Assembly (NCBI GenBank): GCA_965215045.1
Contig: OZ244031.1
Coordinates: 1,178,001 to 1,242,000, forward strand
DNA from: G965215045 sp965215045
Lineage (GTDB): Bacteria > Pseudomonadota > Gammaproteobacteria > JABABF01
Direction: 5' to 3'
Length of the DNA stretch: 64,000 nucleotides
Each line of letters begins with the position of its first letter. Within the stretch, counting starts at the first letter, position 1. Made by a program: the position numbers and the translations under genes. The notes under the pieces are model-generated. The model was not told the origin of the DNA, made no database searches, and worked only from the letters and a program-made list of their open reading frames with translations. This document shows positions 39,001 through 48,000 of the stretch, piece by piece.

Positions 39001-42000
39001 CCGGTGCAATTTGCGCTGGGATTTGCCCCGGGCCTGCAGTCGTCGGTGAGCCTGGCGGAGGGGCGGACGGCGTCGTTGACGGTGCGTGCTGAGAACCTGC
39101 TGCCCGGGGAGATTTTCGCAGTGGAGTTGGAGTTGTCGGATGCGGCGGACCTGGAATTGTCCACGGACACCCTGGGGCTGGTGGAAGACTTGCATCGCAC
39201 GGGGCGGGTGCGGACCACGGTGACGGTAACGGTGCGGGATGACGACTTGGCGGAGCCCAGGGAGACGCAGACGATCAGTGCCCGGCATGGGGGTGCTGTG
39301 CTGGCGACGGCGAACGTGGAGGTGCCGCTCAATGATTACGCCCTGCAAAGTGTCCAGGTGCCGGCGCAGTTGCGGGTGAACGCGGGTTTCCAGGCGGAGT
39401 TGCGGTTCAATGCGCAGCTGCCGGGGGAGGTGCAGGGGACGATGACGGCGACCCGGGCCGGTCAGTCGCCGGTGGATGCGGTTTTCACCGTGGCGGCGAA
39501 CCGCATGAGCGGGATGGTGAACTTTGCTGCGGGGCTGCCGGTTGTCGGGGACTGGAGCCTGGAAGTGACGGCGGCGATCTTCTCCTTCCCGCCGGATGCC
39601 GAGGGCCAGGAGGTGTTGCTGCTGTTGCCGGGTGCGGTGTCGGTGGAGGTGGTGGCGAGGCCGGTGCTGGCGTTGAGCCCGGTGTTGTCGACGTCTACCG
39701 AGGGCATGACGGTGGCCCTGCAGCTGAGTTCGGTGTTGCTGGACGGCGAGACCCTGGACGTGAGCCTGGCGGTGGCACCCCCGCATGATGCGGACCTGGT
39801 GTTGGATGCGAATTCGTTTATGCTCACCGGTGCGAATTCCCGCCGGACGGTGAATGTGCAGGTGGTGCGCGACAACTTGGGCGAGCCGCGGGAGACGGCG
39901 GTGATCACGGCCAGTGCACCGGATGCCGCCGATGGGGTGAGCCGCATCGTGATTCCGCGCAACGGGTATGAGTTGGATACCCTGGTTTCCAGCAGTGATA
40001 CGGTGCGGGTGCGGGCGCGTTTCACGGTTACGGCGGGTCTGGCGGGGGGTGCGCTGGCACCGTCGACGCTGACGTTGGTACTGCGTGCGGAGCAGGTGCT
40101 GGCGGCGGAGGTGCGCACGTCCACGTTTACGATTGCCCCGCAGCGGGGAGAGGGCAGCCTGGATTTGAGTCTGCCGTTGGCGGGCACCTGGACCGTGTCC
40201 TTGCGGGAGGCCCGGTTTGAGGGGGCGGAGCCGGAAGACCAGTTGGGGCCGGATTTGAGCGTGGTGCCGGTGGAGGTGGAGGTGCTGCCGCCGATTTTGC
40301 CGGTGTTCCTGGGTGCGATGCTGGATCGCGCGGTCGTGCCGGAGGGTCAGACGGCGACCCTGACGGTAACGGCGGAGAACCTGCTGCCGGGCAACCAGCT
40401 GCAGGTGCAGCTCACCCTGGTGAACCCCGGTGCGTTTTCTGCGGATTTGACGGGGGTTCCCGTGACCCTGCGGTTGAACGGCGACACGGTGGCGGGTCGC
40501 AGCGTGGAGGTGGACCTGGGGGCCGTGGCGGATGGGTTTCCGGAGGATGCGGAGCGGCTGGTGTTGCGGCTGGAAGCGGATGCGCAGGACGTGCCGTCGA
40601 CGAGTGTGGAGTTGGTGATCCCGCGCAACGACTATGCCTTGCGCCTGAGCCTGCGTCCGAATGAGATTCGGCTGGGGGATTCGGTAACGGCGGCGGTGGA
40701 GTTGAACCGGGATGCGCCGTCGACGGTGAGCCTGACGGTGGACACGCCGGCGGGGCTGCTGTCCCTGGAAGTGTTGCGAGGACAGCGCGGGGCGACGGGG
40801 CAATTCCAGCCGCCGGCGGCGGGTGATTTTGCGGTGCGCATTCAGGCGGCGCGTTTTGCGGATGATGAGGCGGGAGTGGCCGGGCCGGGCGATCAGCCGG
40901 GTCCGGGTCTGGGGGACTCGCAGGCACTCACGGTGCGGGGTCCGGTGGTCTTGAGTGCGCGCCTGGTGGCCCCGGTGAGTCGTGCACCGCTGACTCTTCT
41001 GCCGGAGGGGGAGACGGCGATTTTGCAAGTGAGTGCCGAGCACCTGCTGAGTGCCCAGGTGCTGCCGGTGAACGTGGGGAGTGCCCCGGCGGCGCAGCTG
41101 GTTCTGGGGGCGGCGGGTCTGGAGATGGACACGGTTGATTTCGGTTTGCGTCGGGGGGTCACCACGGAGGTGCGGGTGCTGGCGGTGGCGGACGGTCTGC
41201 CGGAGGATCGCACCCGGGTGACGTTGACGGCGATGGCCCCGGATGCGTCGGCGGCCATGGCGTCGCTGGAGATTCCGCGCAACGAGTATGCGGTGGTCGA
41301 AGTGCTGGCACCGCTGCCGGCGGAGAGGGCGCGCTTGCGGCAGGGGGTGCCCTTCAGCGTGGGAGTGCGTTTGAACGCGCCGGCCCCGGAGGATGTGGAG
41401 GTATTCCTGCGGGCGCAGTTGGAGGGTGCATCGCCGGTGGTGGCGACGACGATCATGATCACGGTGCCGCGGGGTATGGAGGAGGCCAGGGGTCGGTTTG
41501 AGGGCGGGATGACGCTGGTGCAGGCGGGCATTTACGAGATTTCGGTGCCGGCGGGAGAGGCGCGTTTTGCCGATGAGGGCATGGAGAGTGCAGGGGACCA
41601 GGTGGAGTTGTTGGTTCAGAGCATGGTTTTGCGGCTGGATATCGGCGAATTGCAGCTGACGCCGATGCTGTCGTGTGATACCAGGGGGCCGTACCGGGGT
41701 ATGGTCCCGCCGGGGCTTGCCCTGGGTCTCTTGTGCCATGTGGAGGAGGGCGAGCTGGCCAGCATCCGGGTGCAGATGGAGAACCTGAGAGAGAACGCCG
41801 TGTTGGCGGTCCGGACCGGCGGCACCTTGCGCGTCACGGATAACGACAATCCCCTGCAGGCGTTCTCCTTCGATACGCGGATCTTGAATCATTGGCACCT
41901 GGTGTCCGATGACGAGCGGGGCGAGGGCACACAACTGGCGATCGTGGAATTCGTTCTCTCCGACATCGGTGCCCGCACCACGGAGACCCTGTATTTTGTA

Positions 42001-45000
42001 GTGCCGCGCAACGATTACAGGGCGGATGCGCTGACGGTCGAGCCGTCCACGATTGGTGGGCTGGGCCCGCCCTACCGGCGTGCGACCGTGCGTTTTGCGC
42101 TGAACGATCCGGCCCCGGCCGAGGTTCCGGTCGAGTTGGAGCTCGAAGTGCGCGATGCGTCCAACGCGGTTCAGGACGCCTTTGCCATGGTGGTGCCGGC
42201 GGGCATGGAGGCGGCGGAGATGGCGCGCGATTTTGATGCGCTGGCGGAGGGTTCGTACACGCTGCATGTGACCGAGGCGCGTTTCAGCACCAGCACCGGT
42301 CTGGAACAGGAGCAGGTGGAGGGTTTTGCGGGCTTGTCGGCGGCCCTGACCGTGGAGAGACGCCGGGCGATGCTGGGTCAGCGCTTGACCGTGGTAGGTG
42401 CCGATGGCGTGCCCCTGGACCTGACACTGGGTGCGCGCCTGGTGTTGCTGGAGGGGAGCAGCGCGTCGCTGTCCTTGCGGGTGGACAATTCGCGCGCGAC
42501 GGCAGAGACCCTGGAGTTGGTGTTGTATACCACCCCGACGCGCGGTTTGCTGGCCTTCGGTGAACAGCGGGAGGGCTTGTTCGCACAGGGTATGATGGAT
42601 GCCTATCGGCAGACCCTGGACCTGGGGGCGAATGAACAGAGAGAGGTCGTGCTGTATTTTGGTGCGCCGCCGGATGGGCTGGCGGAGGCGGGCGAGTTGA
42701 TCGATGTGTACATCGAAGTGCGGCATGCGGGGCAGTTGGCGGCGCAGGGGAATTTGCAGGTGCGGGTGCCGCGCCACGGTTTCGAAGTGACACCGGATGC
42801 CGGGGGTCGGCAGTTGGCGACGCCACCGCAGGCGCGCGTGGGGCAACCCGTTGTTGTCGGCATGGGGTTGAATGCGCCGGCACCGACGACGGTGACCGTG
42901 ATGGTGAGCGCAGAGCGTCGCAATCCCACCTTGACGACCTTTAGCGGCACGATTGCCCGGGGGTCCAGCACGGGGATGCTGGCGCTGGTGCTGAATAGGA
43001 CGGGGATCTATGACGTGGGGATTGAGTCGATCTTCTTTGGCGATGCGTCGTCGGCCGCGGCCGGGGACCAGATGGCAGTGACGGTGAGCGGTCTGCCAGC
43101 GGTGCTGGAGATACTGGGGCCGACGGCGACCCTGTCGGAGTTGCGGTTGCGGCGCACGGTGCTGACCGAGGGGGGTGAGCGGAGTTCGACCGTGCTGGTT
43201 GTGGGCGTGGGGGACCTGTTGGACGGCGAGACCCTGGAAGTGGATTTGCAGATCGACCCGGGGGTTGACGATCTCCGGTGGTATGTGACAGCCGCTCCCC
43301 TTTTGCAGCGGGTCTTTACCGGGGGGCAGGCCGCCGAGCAGCAGGAGGTGCTGCTGGTGGTGAGAGACAACCTGCCCGAGATTCGGGAGAGCGTGCGGAT
43401 TACGGCGCGCGCGATGTTTGGTTCCACGCCGCTGGAGCGTCAGATCCAGCTGCAGATTGCGCGCAACGATTTCGTCGTGGAACGGTTGCAGGTGCTGAGC
43501 CTGGTGCGCTACGACCCGGATGTGGGCAGGGGCATCCTGGAGTTGCAGGCGCGGCTGAACGGGGTGGCGGACGCCGATGTCAGTCTGCAGGTGCGCGCCG
43601 AGCCGGAGAGCGGTGCGCCGCCGTTGTCGACGATGCTGGTGATCGCCGCGGGGCAGAGCACGGGCACGGGGCGCCTGGAGTTGGATACAGAAGGTGTGTA
43701 CAGCGTGTCGGCGGTGGATGCGAACTTTACGGACGGCGCGGCGGACGGCCTGGACCAGATGGTGGTGCCGGTGCGGACAGCACCGCTGCAGGTAGAGATA
43801 GAGCCGTCGCAGGTGGTGTCCTTGAGTGCACCGACTGTGTTGCGGGCGGACGAAGCGTTTGAGGTGGAGTTGCGCCTGGATGTGCCTGCACTACAGGCGG
43901 TGGCGGGCACGGTTACCGCGACCTGGGAAGGTCAGTTGGTGGAGCAGTCCTTCGCGATCCCGGCGGGGAACACGGCCGGGACGGCGAACTTCAGCATGGG
44001 TCTGCCGGAGGCGACTTTGACAATCACACCTTGGACCCTGACGGTAACGGTGGCGCAGTTGGCGGATGGGAGTTTGCTGTCGGTGGGTGCCGGTGCGCGG
44101 GATGTGTTGTTGCGGGTATTTATGAGTTTGCGTCTGGGGATAAATTTGGTGGATGCAGGGGGTTTTGTGCTGCAAGTGTTGTCGGAGGGGAGTACGGCAC
44201 ACGTGTCTGTGGCACTCTCGCCACTGATGCCGGATGAGGTATGGGCCCTGGATTGGGAGGGCAGTGTTTCTGTCGAGTTCGAGATACCCGAGGGGCAGGG
44301 GATTTCTCCGCTGGAGCGGGCACTGGGGCTACAACCCTCGCTGAACTTCTTTGAGCAGATGGATTTTACGAGGGCACCGGGTGAGCGGTTGCTGCAGGCC
44401 AGCAGGGGGACGTTGGAGACGACGCTGATGTCGGCGTTGAGGGCGGAGGTCGTGGCGATCGATGACGAGAGGGCGGAGGAGAGGATGACCGTGTGGTTGG
44501 GCTTGTCTGCTTTTGAGGGGTCGGAGGCCACGTATCGCCTACCGGGTGAGACCACGGTCACGTATGAAGCACGGATGCGGGGGCGTGCGAGGATCGATTC
44601 GCAGTTGCTGTCACTAGTGCAGATCCCGCGCAACGATTATGCGGTGACCGGTTTGACAGTCACGCCGCAGTTGTTCGGGGTCGGGGAGCAGGCGACGGTG
44701 GAGGTGGTTTTGAACAGTACGCCCGTATTATCGGCGGTGGAGGTGGATGTGCGGGTTACGCACGAGGGGGGTACGAGCCGGAGCGTGAGCGTGGGGGTGG
44801 AGGCGGGCAGGCAATCGGGCACAGCGCAGTTGCAGTTGTCCGAGCCGGGTGTTTACCGGGTGTCGGTGGTGGAGGCGGTGTTTGCGGATGCGGGGGAGGA
44901 GGGTGACCAGGTGGTGCTGGAGGTTCGGAGCCTGGAGCAGCAGGTGGAGGCGGTGATGCGGGTAGAGGCGTCCTTGAGTTTGGACCGTGAAGTGTTGCGG

Positions 45001-48000
45001 GAAGGGGAGGTGGCCCTGCTGACGGTGCGGGCCTTGAACCTGATGCCGGGCCAGGAGATGCGGGGGTTGCTGGTGGCTTCGTCGACGGGGCAATTGGTAT
45101 TTTCGCCGTCGACTTTTACCTTGAATGGGGACACGGCGGTGGTGGTGCGGGTGCAGGCGGTGGATGATGAGAAGCCGGAGCCGCGCCAGGGGGTGGAGAT
45201 CCTGGCGTACGCGATGGATGGTGGAGCGGAATGGGGGCAGACTTCGGTGATGTTGGGTCGCAATGATTATGCGGTGTCCGAGCTGGTAATTTTGTCAGAG
45301 CGTGTGGCGGATGAGGACGATGTGCTTTTGGTTCGAACCCGGCCGTGGCTTCCCATCATCAGGTATGCGAATTTACGTGTGAGGTTTCGGGTGGGTTTGA
45401 ATGCGCCGGCACCGGGGGCGGCACGGGTGGCCGTGGGGGCGTATGACTATCACAGGTCCAGTTACCATCGGTCCGATGAATTGGTTTTTGATCACTTGGG
45501 TAGAGAGGTGGATATAGGGGAGGGTGAAGAGAGTGCAGAGATTAATCCCTATGTGAGTTTGAAACTTGTCTCCAGGAACATCAATCACCGACCTGCTCCT
45601 TATATAAGCGGAGGATGGTTTATTCGGCTCAACAGTGCCCGTTTCAGGGAATGGGAGGAGGGCGACCAGGTGGAGCTGTTGCTGCGGGCGTCGCCGGGGA
45701 CTGTCAAGTTAGTCGGGGGGGTGAGGGAAGAGGCTTTGTATTATTTGAAATCCGGGCATGTATGGGCCGGTCATTCTTTTGGCCGGCGGCTGGCCCTGGA
45801 TGGGGAGAGTGGCATTCTGGCGGTGGCGGGGGGGTATACCACGCAGACGAGATTTTTGTATGCTTATACTGTTGATAAGGAGGGTTGGTTCAATAGAGGG
45901 AACGTATTAAACAACACTGAATCTTGGGTGAATCATCCGGACACGCAGGTATGGCCGGCGGTTTCAGGTGAGTTGTTGGCGGCGGGGGTGAGTGGCAATC
46001 CGGAGGCACCGGAGCCTGCGGGTACTGCGTTTGTCTGGCGGCGGGATGGTTCCCGCTGGCGGCAGGAGGCGCAATTGACGGGTGTGCTGACGGAGGAGGA
46101 GAGAGCGGGGTTGCAGGAGTTTGGCACGGTGTTGTCCTTGGATGGTGCGCGCTTGGCGGTGAGTGCCCGGCGTGCGGAGGGGGAGGTGGTGTATGTATTT
46201 CATCGGGGCAGTGACCGGACGTGGGTTTTGGAGCAGCGTCTGGTGCCGGGTTCGGGTCAGGGGGGCATGGGTTTTGGGGCGCACCTGGCCCTGGACGATG
46301 CCGGGGGTCGTCTGGCGGTGGGTATGCCGGGGGTGCCGGCCCAGGGGGATGTGCTGGGCGGTGCGGTGCAGATGTTTGAGCGGGATTCGACGGGGACGTG
46401 GGTGGCGGGTTCCCTGTTGCGGGTGCGTCCTGCGGGCAGGGGGAGTGCTCCGCTGATGAATCGTGTGTCCCTGGAGGGGGTGTCGGATTCCGGGGGTGCA
46501 CCGCTTTCGGCGATGCTGGCCCTGGAGGGGGACGTGCTGGCGGTGGGTGCGCCGTCGACGGCGACCGGGCAGGCGTCGGGTCGGGTGTATGTGTGGGAGC
46601 GGGGTGGGGATGGGCAGTGGCGTCTGTCAGCGGAGTTGTCTTCGGGGGAGTTGAGCGGGGAGATGTTTTACAGTCCGTGGCTGGACCGGACTGCGGTCGG
46701 CGGGGTGTCGCAGCGCAATGCTTTCGGGTTTTCGGTGTCCCTGGACGGGGATGTGCTGGCGGTGGGAGCCCCGCAGGAGGGGTATGGGTTTGCGGATGGG
46801 GGGTTTGCGGATTTGCGGGAGAGTGGTTCGGCGTATGTATTCCGGCGCGAGGAGTCCAGTGGTGCCTGGTGGCAGGCGTTGCGGGTGAGGGCGGAGAATC
46901 CCGGGGCGGAGAATTGGTTTGGCATTTCCCTGGCGGTGGATGCGGGTCAGTTGCTGGTGGGTGCTCCGGGGGAGTCGGGGGGTCCAGACAGTTATGGTGG
47001 CGGAGTGTTTTATGACCGGGAGGCTCCGGGTGCGGGTGCGGTGTATATCCACCGTGTGCCGCATCTGGTATTGAGGGTTTCGCAGGGTGGCGGTGCACCG
47101 GAGGGTGTGGAGTTGAGTTTGTCGGCGGGTGTGTCGCCGGTGAGGCGCGGGTTTCCTGATGTGTCCCAGAGGGTGTGGCCGCCGGGTCAGAGGATGGGGG
47201 TGGGGATTTCCCGTGTGGGGGTTGGGGATGGTGCGGAAGATGGTTTCGGGTTGGGAGCACTGGAGCAGGGGGTGGTGCGCCTGGACGGGGAGCAGTGGTT
47301 GCATGTGGGCGGGGTGGATGCGGGACGGGGTTCGCCGGCGGTGGAGAGCCGGGAGGAGGGGCTGGTGGTGTTGAGCGAGGCGGGGTTGGTTTTGGATAAC
47401 CAGCAGGTGGAGCAGCAGGCGGGGGTGGAGTTGCGGGAGGGGGTGGTGTTTTTGGCTGAAGCGACGCAGCGCAGGGTGGTGGGCGGTGTGCGGGTATTGC
47501 CGGATGCCCTGAGTCCGGAGACGCGCCAGGGGGTGTTGTTTGCAGTGACGATGCAAGACCGGGGTTCCAAGTTCAGGCTGGATGAGAATGGTGAATTGGC
47601 GATTAATCCACAGTTTATCGGCGGTGGCATAGAGCCGTGGTATCAGCCTTTGGCGAGGCACGGTTTTGCCTGGTTGGGTCGTCACGGGTATGCGGTGAGC
47701 ACGATGACGGCATCGTCGGAGATGGTGCTGACCGGGGATGCGCTGCGTTTGCGAGTGGGGTTGAACGAGGCGGCGGGTCTGGAGGCGTTGGCGGAAGTGG
47801 AGGTGTTGCGGGACGGGGAGTTGACGACGCGGGTGGTCACGGTGCGGATTCCGCCGGGGATGCGTTTCGGGGATGCGGAGTTGATGTTGCCGGAGGCGGG
47901 GCAGTATGTGCTGCGTTTGACGACGGCGACATTTACGGCCCCCCGGCCGGGGGATCAGCGCGTGCTGCCGTTGCTGCGTCCCCTGCAGGTGGACTTGGCA

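Noticed and set aside
34921..42846. Minus-strand frame of about 2,640 codons
   Set aside because: It has the same His/Arg/Gln-rich composition as other antisense shadows, with no domain pattern, and is opposite a convincing + strand domain array.
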